DNA of 11,602 nt from Isohypsibius dastychi. Lineage: Eukaryota; Tardigrada; Eutardigrada; Parachela; Isohypsibiidae. The stretch covers positions 1 through 11,602 of the forward strand of contig JAQIWT010001267.1 of the NCBI GenBank assembly GCA_034696485.1. Reading direction: 5' to 3'. Positions 1-10,506 of the stretch are shown here, one piece after another (position 1 is the stretch's first letter; the number at the start of each line of letters is the position of its first letter). The notes beneath the pieces are model-generated. The model was not told where the DNA came from and did not search any database. It was given only the letters and a program-made list of their open reading frames with translations. The translations under genes and the position numbers were made by a program.

Positions 1-3
1 TAG

Positions 4-2528
4 GTCATTGCGCACAATCCGGAAGTTGAAAACCCAAGTGCAGTTCTGACGTCAAATCCGGACGAATACATGCTCATTCCATGCAAAGCGCCCCGAAAAT
101 TCTTCGTTGTCGAACTCTGCGAGTCGGTCCGTATTCAAAGCATTGATATCGGCAATCTAGAATTATTTTCCAACGTTCCCAAGCTCATCCACGTTTCCGG
201 TTCCTCGCGGTTTCCAACTCGCGACTGGATCGACCTTGGGAAATTTGAAATGCTGGAAACTCGGGCAATCCAGAATTTCACAATCGAGGGCGTCTCGAGT
301 TTTTTCAAATTTGTGAAAGTGGAATATTTGGAGCATTACGGAAAAGAACATTATTGCCCAATAAGCACTATCCGAATTTTCGGAACTGGGATGGTTGATG
401 AATATATTGATTCTGTGGATGACGACGATGAAGACGAATTGGAAAACGCACAGATTGTGGCTAATACTATTGTTGAACAACGTACCGAGGAGGATGCGTA
501 TATGGAAGATGATAAATGGGGGAAAACTGCAATGCAGCCTTCAAATCCGATCACCCTGGCAAAAGATATCATTGTTAATTTGGTGAAGAAAGCTGCGTCG
601 AACGGATACAATTTGATTAATGGAGGAGGAAAGAATTCCACACCGGCGCCATGCGTGAACGCGTCCGCTGCTGTCTTGGTAGGAAACTTTCTTTTTTACA
701 GCAGAAACATGATTGAATAAATTTTCAGATAATTGAGAAACAAAACTTAATATTTCTTGGGATTTTTTTGCTTTGTTTTTTAGAATTTTTGATTAGAATT
801 TTTTATCCAGATTTTTTTGAGTAAACGATTAGTTTGAAATATTTGTTTTGAATTTTTTAGAATTTGGACGCCAATCGGTCCGCATCAGAGCTCCACATTT
901 CCAAAGTCTCCACCACCTCACCTCTTCTCCAGCTTTGTTTCAACAAATCCCAGGACACTTCCGGTGCAACATGCCATTATGTTTGGTGTCTCCTGCAAGC
1001 CTCGAATTCTTCCTTGTCATTTTGCCCGGATAAAGATTTCCTCGAGCAGCATAACATTTTCCAGGTCGATCAAGCAGCCGGAAGTGAATCAGAATGTGGA
1101 AATCTTCCAGCTGAGCCATCGCAATCAAATGTTTTGAATGCGATCAGGAACGAAAGAAATATCGATGAAATTAAGACCAAAGTTTCCATTCCGCCTTTGA
1201 TTCCCGAAAAAATGGCTCCACAGCCGCCAGCTGCACTTCCGGTCGATCCTGATGCTGCACAGATAAGATCGAACGAAGCTGCCTTACCAGGAATATCGCC
1301 TTCATCTCCACCACCGCCGAAAAAGCTGGAAGAGCCATCGGTGAACCCACTTCCGGTCGTTCCATTATCTTCGACGAAACCGAGTGAAATGGATGAAAAA
1401 GTTCTTGAAACCACTGCGGTTCCCGTTGCACCGTTTTCGAACTATCCTCCGGGTCAGAAGGAATCAGTCTTTGTTCGACTTGGCAATCGGTTGAAAGTTC
1501 TGGAGAAGAATATGACTCTGAGTGGGGAATATTTGCAGGAACTTAGTCGAAGGTTCAAAAAACAGGTTCTTGTCTGATCGAGTTTTTTCACAAATTACGA
1601 TGTTTGTAATTCTTATTTCTTCCAGGGTGAGGATTTGGCACGGAACTTTACTTTGCTGTTTGCAAAATCATTGGAAACCATGAGGATTGCTGCTGAGAAT
1701 CAGTCGGCCTTGATTACGAGGATAGAAACATTGGACTCGCAAAACGCGGTGTTATATTCACGAATCGAATCGTTGGAGGCTGAGCTTGCTTATTTCTACT
1801 GGATACTTCCCGTGGCACCTGCCGGAATTTTAGTTTTCATGGCTTTGGCGTTCTGGGTGGCTTTCGCGAGAATTCAGCGGAATGTCAAACGGAATATTGC
1901 TTTGGAGGTAATCAATTTTTTTGATTGTTTGAGTAGAAGCCGAATTGTTGATTTTGTTCGGGAATTTGTAACTGAGCGAACTGCCCGGAAATGAATGGGC
2001 TCATTGACGTTCATGGGGGCTTTTTCGAAAATTACTGATTTTCAAATTACCTTTGCAAGTTGAATTCCAGTTTTCTGATTTTTATATTAATGATTGAAAT
2101 TTATGTTTGCAATCAAATTTCGAATGAACAAAAACTGGAATCAAATTGAAGAAATACTGATGGGAACTCAAAACTCAATCAGAATTTAGGAGAAATCAGT
2201 GTAAATTATTCGGCTTTAAATAAGAATTATTTCTGTTGACATTTTTCACTGAATCTCGCAGCAGGGCTTGATATTTGAAAATTGATTTTTTAATAGTTTT
2301 AGAGGTGTTTTTTCGTAGGCTGCTCGTCTTTTATCGCATTCAACCAGCAACGGATATTCAAACGGATCTGTCACTAAACCGCATATTAATGCTGAGCCAA
2401 GGCATCCACCGGAAAACATCGGCGATGCTCCAGTTTTTCCTGTAATACCAGAAAAACCGAAAAAAGCGAAAAAACGAAGGAAAACCAAGCTGCGCCATAC
2501 GTCTTTCGCTCGACTGGTTCCCAGCTAA
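4..2528 (+). CDS. SUN domain-containing ossification factor (SUCO/Opt/Slp1 family), 3' part, 5' truncated
   Basis: Model: join(4..678, 861..1565, 1626..1907, 2319..2528). All three introns are phase 0 and the TAA is at 2526-2528, giving 623 residues of a longer protein. The window opens on TAG, read as the end of an upstream acceptor. Residues 1 to about 130 are the C-terminal part of the SUN-like domain, including FVVELCE, the [11 protein letters not shown] stretch, a YCPIS motif and FGTGMVDEY, all close to vertebrate SUCO. An acidic run (about 138-146) and a Pro/Ser-rich linker follow. Residues 424-460 (QKESVF...LSGEYLQEL) match the conserved SUCO coiled-coil block. A heptad-like segment (about 475-515), one transmembrane helix (about 517-541) and a Lys/Arg-rich tail (about 600-615) complete it. 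Known family members are ER or nuclear-envelope membrane proteins linked to folding and export of secreted or membrane proteins. Family identity is strong; the last exon is less certain because intron 3 can be read through. Confidence 0.85.
1908..2318 (+). other. 411-bp last intron of the SUCO-like gene, possible alternative 3' end
   Basis: The donor GAG|GTAATC follows the transmembrane exon and the acceptor TTTTTTCGTAG|GCT opens the last exon. Without splicing, the frame stays open for 28 more codons and stops at TGA... no earlier stop occurs before the TGA at 1992-1994, adding a tail that begins VINFFDCLS. The rest of the interval is AT-rich and shows no other coding stretch or RNA gene. 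Confidence 0.5.
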
Positions 2529-3678
2529 GTTCTTTGTTTTTTTCAATGTTGCAGTTTCTTTGAGGCACTCACTTAACGTTTTGCTCAAAAGCACACGTGG
2601 CAATGCAGATCTTTCTGGTTTCTTCTAAATTCGCTTGAATATTATTTTAATTTAACTGGTTTACCTTACTGACTGCATCGGAATCCGCTTTCATTTTTCT
2701 CGTTTTGGGAAGGTTTTTTATGGCGATCCCGGTAAATATTTTCCGCGCGAGATAAAAGTGAAATCCATTTATTTTCTGGCCGCTTAAACCAGCTTCAAAA
2801 TGAATTCTGAAACAAATTGCAAGATGATAAAATATTGCTTGACGCCGTTTTACCGACATTTGTCTGCTGGGGATGTTAAAGTTATAGCACTTTCCTGATT
2901 CTGCCAAGAACCCAAAAATATTTTTTCCATGAATTTGTTTTTTGGCAATAGTTAAAAAAACGAAATATCGAATATTTAAACAAATATTTTAGAAAATACA
3001 GCGTGGTTGCAATAAAATCACAAAATCAACAATCGATGAAAATCCATATTTATATTTTGAAATCAGTTTTAGGTATTTAGATCCCGTATAGATGCATCCA
3101 TAATTAGACAGATGAATAACTCGAAGAATTTGGAAGCGGACTCTTTCTGACCGCTGAAGCCATGTCTTTTTCAGGCCGAACAAGACAGAAACTAGTCCAA
3201 CATTCTGTCATGCCCGGAAGGCCCCACACTTCCGGTATCCATAGATCAGCTCCATTTTTTTCCGCACAAAAGTTTGAGATCAATGACACTTCATTTCAAA
3301 GGTTCTTCGAGGTTTTCTCCTCGATGACTCCTCAAGTCCATCCAAGAAACACGCAAATCATTCGCAGTTACCATTTCTGACTGACCTTTAACCTCATCGC
3401 CTCACTTCCCCTCCATTTCCCCCCAATCGGTCATCTAGATTCTTTCCACAAAAAATGCCACAATTTCCGAACACAATATCGTGTGTTGGTTTCGATGCGA
3501 ATCATTGCCCTCCTTTCCCCCCATTGCGGCCCATGCAAATCAAACAAGGTCATCGCCAACCTGTTGCTTCCTCAAAACGCTACTCTATCGAAACATTTCT
3601 CGAGATATTCAGTTGGTTTTTGGATGAGTTTTTGGGAGAGTGTTTAATTTACTCGCTCGTTTGAGCACCTCATCCATT
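2529..3678. other. Intergenic region: SUCO-like 3' end and peroxidase promoter
   Basis: No convincing gene lies in these 1150 bases. The interval should contain the SUCO-like 3' UTR; the first exact AATAAA I see is at 3011-3016, about 480 bases past the stop, so the real poly(A) site is uncertain. The region near 2930-3000 is very AT-rich. The stretch 3400-3440 is pyrimidine-rich (runs of C and T). Short ATG frames at 3162 and 3455 have no family resemblance and probably lie in promoter or 5' UTR sequence. Confidence 0.6.
3609..3614 (+). promoter_or_regulatory. Possible initiator (Inr) for the peroxidase gene
   Basis: TCAGTT matches the arthropod-type initiator consensus TCAKTY and lies 68 bases upstream of the chosen ATG. 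No TATA box is visible 25-35 bases upstream and no clear downstream element is in place. A six-base match is weak evidence. Confidence 0.15.
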
Positions 3679-3735
3679 ATGGGGCTAAAAGTTTGTCTTT
3701 TATCCCCGTTATTTTTCGTATCGTTTATTATTGCG
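3679..3735 (+). other. Predicted signal peptide of the peroxidase
   Basis: Residues 1-19 begin MGLK, followed by a hydrophobic core rich in L, F, V and I, with a probable cut after Ala19 (FIIA|ET). The in-frame sequence upstream opens only with GTG at 3640, which would bury the hydrophobic core, so ATG 3679 is the better start. Confidence 0.8.
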
Positions 3736-6700
3736 GAAACGGTTATTACCCAGCATCAGGAAGTGAAGACCACGACCTATACGGTTCAACAGAATAGGAC
3801 TGGACCGTATGGAAATTACTCGGCGGGAGTGACCTATAACCAGTATAATGGATCCCAACCGGTTTATCCCCCGGCGGTCAACCAGTCCGCTCATTATATG
3901 AGAAATAACTCGCAGTCGTATTATTCGGCTGGCGATCCATTTGCGTGGAACTGGGATCGGGAACATCGAGGAAGACAGGTTTATGACAGGGAGGCCCATG
4001 CGTGGGTCAATGGAAATCTGCAGGCGGCGTGGGATTTTGCGGTGAATTTGGTGGATGGAAAGAATGCACAATATTACGCCAGCCCACAGTGTGGTAAGTG
4101 AGATATATAAATTTGGCATAAATTAACAATTTTGGAAAAAGTACCTGATTTCGGAAATAATGGGGTGTTTTCTGTTTGATCGGCTAAGAGAATTCGATTT
4201 AAATTAATTCGATTTCGTAATTTATTTTCCAGCGGTTTCTGTTGTTGTTTTGATAAAATGACATTTCAACAGGAATTATTTGGAATACTGTAGTGATTGC
4301 GTGAATTCAGGATGCATTTAATTTTTCTGAAATCTTTTAAATATTTGAATAAATCTCGACCGATTGACTGACTGGTTTTTCCAATAAAGATTTTCACATG
4401 CGATTTCGTTCCAGGATATGGCGGAAACCCATATGATTCGACGGAGACGCGCAATCAAAAGCGAGCTGAGATCATGACGCAAATGGCACAATGGCTTTGG
4501 GATAATTATCCGTAAGAGTCGTTGTTAAAGTTTTGCCATTAACGACGTTTTTCGCCTTAAATTTTGTATGCTGGATTCGAGACCGAGTTTGGTAGAGTGG
4601 ATTGAACCGAACTACTGTATACTTCGCTCATTTTCAAAGCAGATTGTGTGTCTGAAAGAACTGCGATAAATTAGAGGTTTATTTTGTATCTGATTGAAAC
4701 AAAAAACATTAGAATACGTGGTTGTGTTTTAGGAATATATTATCTCTGTATTTTTTAAAATTTGTTTGTTTGGGAAACATGAAGTCGAATGCCGCAGGTC
4801 TTGGTACTAATATACATTTTCTATATTTTCAGGAGCCAGATCAAGGAGCCGCTGCATAAGGCGTTTTACAACATCAACCCTTACGACCATTACTTTCTCC
4901 ACGATTGTTTGGCAGAAAACTACGATCAATATCGCGGTACTTGCTCGCAGTACCAGAAATATTCTCGACCCGATCAGATCTGTAACAACTGGGAGTTCCC
5001 GAATTGGGGCGCTTATGACGACATTGGCGTTCGGATCACCGATCTTTGGAACAATGATGGAGGTCAGATATTTTTGGATCCTAATTTCAGAATACAATTC
5101 AACAGTAAAACTGTGCCTGTTTAGGAATTTGGCAGAAGCAGAAATATCACACTTGGCCGAATTATGATGGAACTCTCAGTCAGCTGATAAACGAGAAAGA
5201 ACTGGCTGACCTTTTGGACAAAGCTAACGACGAATGCTACAATTTCGACGCGACGATGTTGCATGGATTGTTCACGCAGTTCATCACTCACGACATCGTC
5301 AAAAGTAAGACTTTCCAGATTTCGCCAAGTTTATGGAAATTTAAATTGCAAACACTAACAGGCCTTTTTTAATAATTTTCCAGGTTTCTTTGATTCTCAT
5401 TATTTCTAACAGTTATCATTACGAACTGCTAACTGAATTTCAGATTTGCTTTGAATGTCGGTTGATTTTATTTATTGAGTGAAATTCGAACAAACAAAAT
5501 TAGTGGTTCATTTTGTATTAGATACGCAGTTTAGAAAAATCTGCACTGAATTTCTACCCTGCATAATAAAACAAATAAACTTTCTTCGCCGCGTTTTTTC
5601 ACGTTTGTTCTATTTTCGTTTATTTTATAGTAATGTTTTCATCAATTTTTGATTCAGTTATAACTGGATGTTTTGAGCATGTTTTTCTGCCGATCTTGAG
5701 GTCACGTCTTTTTTTGGTAGGCGCTCCTTACACTGTGACTGGTCAGTACGGCGAACAAGTCCGACCACAATGTTGCAACATTGATCCCAATTGTCTTCAC
5801 CACTCTTGTCATCCGGTCGTTGGAGTTGCTGCAGATGGCTACAACAACTACGGCTCATACTGCCAACAATTATCCGACAACGTTCCCGGCATCGATTACT
5901 GTCGCCCACGTATGTAATCACCTTTTTTCCGGTGGAAAGGTGTTTTTCAATTCGTAAAACTTAAAAGCTCCAGAAAATTTCAAGATAAAAGTTAAAATTC
6001 GAACCTGTTATGGAAACATCGAAGACAAGGCTTTTTGAAAACGTATCTCAATGTGAAATATCTTAGATGAATATCTTCATTCAACAGTTAGTTTTTCTGA
6101 TACAATCTTATTGTCGAATCGAGTGATTTTCTGTTTTAAATTCATAAATTCTGTAATTGCAGAAGCAAAAGATCCGCGAAATCAACAGACTGCTTACATC
6201 GATGGCTCGCAAATTTATGGCTCGACTTGTGAACGCGCCGCTCAGCTGCGTTCATTCAACAAAGGAAAACTCAAGGTCAACAAAGGATACCATGGACTCT
6301 ACTCCAGAAATATCAATCTTCCCGATGACCCCAAACCCGATCCTCATGATTGCCCCGCAAATTACCCGAGCAACGATTTGAGATGTTTCATGGCAGGAGA
6401 CAAGCGTGTCAACCAACATCCCGGACTCACTGCTTGGCATACGGTAAAAATTTGTATTTTCCGAATCTTCCAGATCAAAATTGTGATTATTCGAGAAAAC
6501 ATTTAACAAGTTCAAATTTTTGCGCGTTTGAAACTCGGAAAATAATTTTTATAATTGTCTTGAATGAAGAATTCACTAAAAAAAACTTGTGTTTTCTACC
6601 GGCATATTTTTGTTGTTTTTAGGTTTGGTTGAGATTTCACAATCGTGTGACGTCATCCTGTGCTAAAAATTTGGAAAAGTACTATCTACCCAATGATGTT

Positions 6701-9700
6701 CTCGATGAGATATGCTACCAGGTTTTTTCCTTGGCTGATTTCACTTTGGACTACCTTATCTTCAACTTGATCCTTTTTTTGCATTAGGAAACTCGTCGAT
6801 TTGTTCAAGCGATCTTGCAGAACATTTTTTACCGCGACCACATGCCCGTTGAACTTGGCCCTTATGTCGCCGGAAACCCAGCTTATGGACTCAGTTTGGA
6901 CGTTGTTGTTCCATATAATCCCAATGTCCATGCCAGCATCTGGCCTGAATACACTTATGCTGCTGGAAGGTAAATCGAAACAACCAACTCGAAAATCTTA
7001 CTGTTGGTTTTCTATTTATTAAATATATTTGTATAATAAATAGTGCTCATAGATGCAATATGTAAATATGACATGATTATGATTTTGGAACAAAACATAA
7101 TTCGATAGATGGTGTACAGATAGTTTGTTTGAATGCTGATTACTGTTCAATCATACTTGAATATTGTTTATTATGCGGGGGAACCTCACTGAAATTTTTC
7201 GAATATTTTCTTTTGTCAAGAAAAGGAATGTTATGGAACAACACCCGATTACTTGCTCTCGACCGTGGGCGCTAGCTGAGCTGAAAATGATGCTGATGGC
7301 TGAAAAGAATTTCGGTAGATAATTGGTCGGTTTCGGCGGTTGCTTCAGATTCCGCTTAGTTCCTTGCGCCCGTAGGAAGAGTATTTGTAATCTACGCTAT
7401 ACAGCACTCGCTAAGAAAATTGAAAACGTTTGATTTTTCGGACATGAAAAAATTCAGTTTTTTTGTTGTCTTTTGCATTAACTGTGTTGGAAGAAGAGCA
7501 GAAACTTACGACTTCTAGAATTTGTCACTACGAAGTTTCAGCTACATTTGTAGTATGTATGTGACATTTTTTGATCACATTCAAAAAATGACCGATTTGC
7601 TCTTGCTGGAGTGCGCGATTTCCAGAAGTTAGTTAATTTCTCTACAGTCAGTCCCAGTTTTTTCGATCGTACGGAGTGCAGAACGCAGATGTACCATTCT
7701 AATACAGTACAGCTAGCCGTAGAAGCGTGGTTCACTCGCCAGAATAAACCATGAAGAAAAATGATCTCTCGACGAAACTAAACGATTACTTAAATTAGCA
7801 ACTTGGATGAGTGTGCAGTAAGTCACCTTGAAATACTTGTGGCGGTGTTTTTGGAGTGCTATATGCGAAATCGGTTAATTTTATGATAATTTTGTTCATC
7901 TCAACTAACAACTTTTCTCTTTTCGTTTTGCGTCTGCATTATATACAAATTATAATTCGCATTTGAAATTATCCCATGGCTTAAATCACTGTTGAGCAGA
8001 TTATATTCGTATTTAAAAATGACCTCATCAATTATTCTCGTTGAGCAGTTTTGGAAAAAATGTTGATATAGTTTGGAACAAACAGCGAACTACTAAAGAT
8101 AACTCTGTATTTACATTATAAATCAAGCAATCAGATCAGTTCTGCAAGAATCCATTCTGTTTTGCTACATTTCTCATCGAGTGCTAGAAATTCATACTTA
8201 TTTCACTTCGAACAATAAGTTTTTAAAATGCGATTTCCGCCTTGGTGACACTTACTTCATTTCAGATTGCACACTCTGATTTCCCACTGGACACAAGTGC
8301 AGGACCCCAACCGCGTTGCAGCTGGCCTTCAAGAACCCCACAGTTGGTACAACATCCAAGACTTCCTCGGAAAAGGTTACGGATTAGCATACAGCAAGAA
8401 CAAGCTGAATGAACTGTTCGCCAACTCACTTTGGGATCCGGAGCAATGCTACGACACGAGCTTCGTTTCCGAACTTCGGGCAGGATGGGGGACTTCGAGC
8501 TATAACCCAGGGGGTTTGGACATGTTCACCATCAATTTGGCCCGTGAGCGCGAATTTGGTATCCCGTGGTATACTCAGCTAAGGGACTTCTGCGGAATGC
8601 CGCAGATTTACGACTGGAATAATCTGCAGGGAGTTTTCAGCCAGCACTGCTTGAATACTCTGCCAGGAGTTTACGGGTAAGAATTTCAATGAAAGGTCAC
8701 GGTGGTAATGTGATGCGAAATGATTTTTCGCATTCTTAAAAAACGAATTAGTCTGCATTTTATAAGCAAAACGTGCTAGAATTCTAAAACATGTTCGATT
8801 TCTTAAACATAAAAAATCATAAAATGTGTGTAGTTGATGTGTCTGATTACAAGAAAAATATTTCACATTTGTGTTCGAATTGAAATTGAAAATTGAAGGT
8901 GAACGGTTTTTATTTTGTTATTCAGAAAGAGACTATGCTACGGTAATTTCCAGAATTTTTTCCGTACTTTTTTCAAAAATGAAATAATTGTTGCATGGAG
9001 TGGAGTTTTCTCATTTTTTTCGTAATTTTTAGGCACGTGAAGAACATTGAAGGATATGTCGGAATGATCTGCGAACTTCCGATGCCGGGAGCTTTGATTG
9101 GCCCAACGTCCGCCTGCATTCTTCAGCGACAATATCAGAATATTCGAGAAGGCGATCGGTGGTTCTTCGACAGGAATGACCTCACTTACGGTAAATCAAT
9201 TTTCCAACATTTTTTGTTTAGATTTTTTGAGGTATTTGTGTGCTTTGTTTGTAGATCAAATGAGTGTTGTCAAGAAACTCAATCTCGGCAAAATATTGTG
9301 TATAACAACGAACTTGGATTATGTTACGGAAAATGTTTTCCGGACACCGAATTACAACACGTGAGTTTTCGTACTGTATTTATCTGATCTGGCAGTTATG
9401 GTGACTAACTTGCGTTACAGAAACAAATTCGTTTCCTGTAACGTTTATGATGACATTACCGAGGATGATCTCAGCGTCCTGTGGACCACGGTAACACATA
9501 CAGATTCATTTTCAAGACTGACCATAGTCTATCTGTGTGGAAGAAAAGAAGCAATATCGAAATTTGTGAATCACATATTTATCCATGCAGTGTATTTCGG
9601 TAAATTATAACCAAAAAAAATCAATAAAGAATAAAACGTACAACAGAAGGAAATACTAATTCAGTGCCATCGGTTCAAAACTGTATATTTGAACTTGGGT

Positions 9701-10056
9701 GCTAACTGGAGAACATGATAAAATTACCCCATTTCAAAATATTAGTAAATAATTTTGAATTTTCTTGGATTTGTTTCTAGGTCTTTTCGCATAATATTCA
9801 GAAGACGAGGTCTGCAGTTTTGACGAAATTTTACCGCTGATCTTCTACAGTATATTCTCATTTCTCATGCGTTAACTATTCGCAGCTTCCGACTTACGCA
9901 GCGGATTACCGGACATGTAAAGACTACGGTCCAGTGTATGGAACTCCCGGTTATCAGAACATGACCTATGCCTCCCAAGGCAGTGCTTACAGCAACACCA
10001 GCTACCAAGCTGCCCCAGTTTACGCTGAACCACAAGCTCAAGCACCAGCTTACTAA
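3679..10056 (+). CDS. Secreted animal haem peroxidase, divergent, with Tyr-rich ends
   Basis: Model: join(3679..4093, 4415..4511, 4833..5062, 5125..5304, 5721..5909, 6163..6443, 6623..6721, 6788..6969, 8266..8676, 9033..9190, 9255..9360, 9421..9490, 9886..10056), 2589 nt, 862 residues, every junction in frame. The ATG has A at -3 and G at +4 and opens a signal peptide. The family oxidises substrates with H2O2; a secreted invertebrate member commonly acts on cuticle, eggshell or extracellular matrix. Visible landmarks: a Tyr/Asn-rich N-terminal segment (20-100); an NWG motif near the domain start; distal QFITHD with Gln299, His303 and Asp304; calcium loop TAYIDGS (380-386); distal GDKRVNQHPGLT with Arg452; proximal LHTLI with His560; Asn648 in the AREREFGIP stretch; GPTSACI; and an 18% Tyr C-terminal tail (807-862). 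Oddities: Thr302 and Gln455 replace the acids that link haem covalently in myeloperoxidase, and the proximal and RDHG motifs are altered. It may be a modified or non-covalent-haem enzyme. Substrate is unknown. Confidence 0.9.
5125..5304 (+). CDS. Peroxidase exon 4: distal haem site
   Basis: This exon carries residues 249-307 and ends with the distal motif Gln299-Phe-Ile-Thr302-His303-Asp304. By alignment with myeloperoxidase (Gln91, Asp94, His95, Asp96), the catalytic His and Gln and the calcium-ligand Asp are kept, but the Asp that forms one haem ester is Thr. The exon enters and leaves in phase 1; the donor is AAAA|GTAAGA. Confidence 0.88.
6163..6443 (+). CDS. Peroxidase exon 6: calcium loop and distal arginine
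   Basis: This exon carries residues 372-464. TAYIDGS keeps the Thr, Tyr, Asp and Ser positions of the calcium-binding loop of mammalian peroxidases. GDKRVNQHPGLT keeps the distal Arg (452) but has Gln455-His456 where myeloperoxidase has Glu242-Met243, the second ester and the sulfonium link. Exon 7 follows without a phase change and gives WLRFHNR instead of the usual LREHNR. Confidence 0.88.
6970..8265 (+). other. 1296-bp intron 8 of the peroxidase gene
   Basis: This is the longest intron of the gene, with donor GGAAG|GTAAAT and acceptor TTCATTTCAG|ATT. It splits the Arg558 codon two residues before the proximal His. I see no convincing nested gene, tRNA or transposon in it. A minus-strand frame at 7538-7735 opens with GTG only and resembles nothing I know. 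The intron holds one copy of TACAGTACAGCT (7703-7714), also found at 10521-10532. It could house an enhancer or a very small exon, but neither is demonstrated. Confidence 0.65.
8266..8676 (+). CDS. Peroxidase exon 9: proximal histidine exon
   Basis: This is the largest internal exon (residues 558-694). It begins with the proximal His560 in LHTLI. It also contains LFANSLWDPE, where the family usually has a loop near the domain centre, and the block Asn648-LAREREFGIPWY, equivalent to the usual NxQRGRDHGxPxY. Asn648 corresponds to the Asn that hydrogen-bonds the proximal His in myeloperoxidase. The Gly, Asp and His of RGRDHG are Glu652, Glu654 and Phe655 here. Confidence 0.88.
9886..10053 (+). 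CDS. Peroxidase exon 13: Tyr-rich C-terminal tail
   Basis: This terminal exon encodes residues 807-862, with 10 Tyr in 56 residues spaced every 4-10 positions and mixed with Ala, Pro, Gln, Ser and Gly. It carries two N-glycosylation sequons (Asn831-Met-Thr and Asn843-Thr-Ser). It lies after the end of the catalytic domain (DLSVLW in exon 12) and is absent from the mammalian enzymes. The protein ends on Tyr, with TAA at 10054-10056. Confidence 0.85.
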
Positions 10057-10182
10057 AATCAAGCCGAACATGCCTCGTTCTTTTCATCGGAAAATCACCT
10101 GGATTTTTTTATTGTTCCATGTTTTTTATCCATATCGCTTTTTTAATTTATTCGATTTTTTCATGGATTGAAAGTCGGCGCG

Positions 10183-10188
10183 AATAAA
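10183..10188 (+). terminator. Polyadenylation signal AATAAA of the peroxidase gene
   Basis: An exact AATAAA lies 127 bases after the peroxidase stop in an AT-rich stretch. It implies a 3' UTR of roughly 150 bases. Confidence 0.55.
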
Positions 10189-10506
10189 ACCAAGCCATGT
10201 TGCGAAAATATCTGTATTCTGCCAGAAAATGTCGATCTAGAACGCATTTGAATATTTGAAGATGTAATCTTGTCTGAGAATTTTTTACTGACCTTGTCGC
10301 GGCCTTCAGTAGCAATTTGTCATCCAGATTGAATCGACTAGGTAGACTGATCTGATAAGCGAGAAAAAAGCTGTCAACGAACTTTCTGACAATAAGGTTG
10401 CTTTCGAACACGGGCCAAGTCCATTTTTTTGTTATTTCGGCGAGGATGAGTAGTGCCGTTTAGCTTGACGTGATGCTGAACGCGTGATAATTCCACATTA
10501 TCAGTA

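Noticed and set aside
2246-2603. Minus-strand frames opposite the last SUCO-like exon
   Set aside because: They are shadows of the plus-strand exon; the Phe-rich translation is the complement of its Lys codons.
2647-2907. 86-codon minus-strand frame in the intergenic region
   Set aside because: It opens with TTG, has no recognisable motif and no clear splice partners.
3162-3380. 72-codon ATG frame upstream of the peroxidase
   Set aside because: No domain resemblance, no supporting splice pattern, and it lies where the promoter is expected.
3455-3664. 69-codon ATG frame just upstream of the peroxidase start
   Set aside because: The composition follows a pyrimidine-rich tract. It overlaps the expected promoter and 5' UTR and looks like no known protein.
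3640-3678. N-terminal extension of the peroxidase reading frame from 3640
   Set aside because: It opens with GTG, not ATG, and would place 13 residues before a clear signal peptide. The ATG at 3679 has a good context.
7538-7735. Minus-strand frame inside peroxidase intron 8, considered as a nested gene
   Set aside because: It starts with GTG, is short, and shows no domain or splice support.
10148-10460. Minus-strand open frame overlapping the peroxidase 3' UTR
   Set aside because: No ATG in frame and no family resemblance. A good donor-like site inside it leaves a small exon possible, but this is not enough to call a gene.
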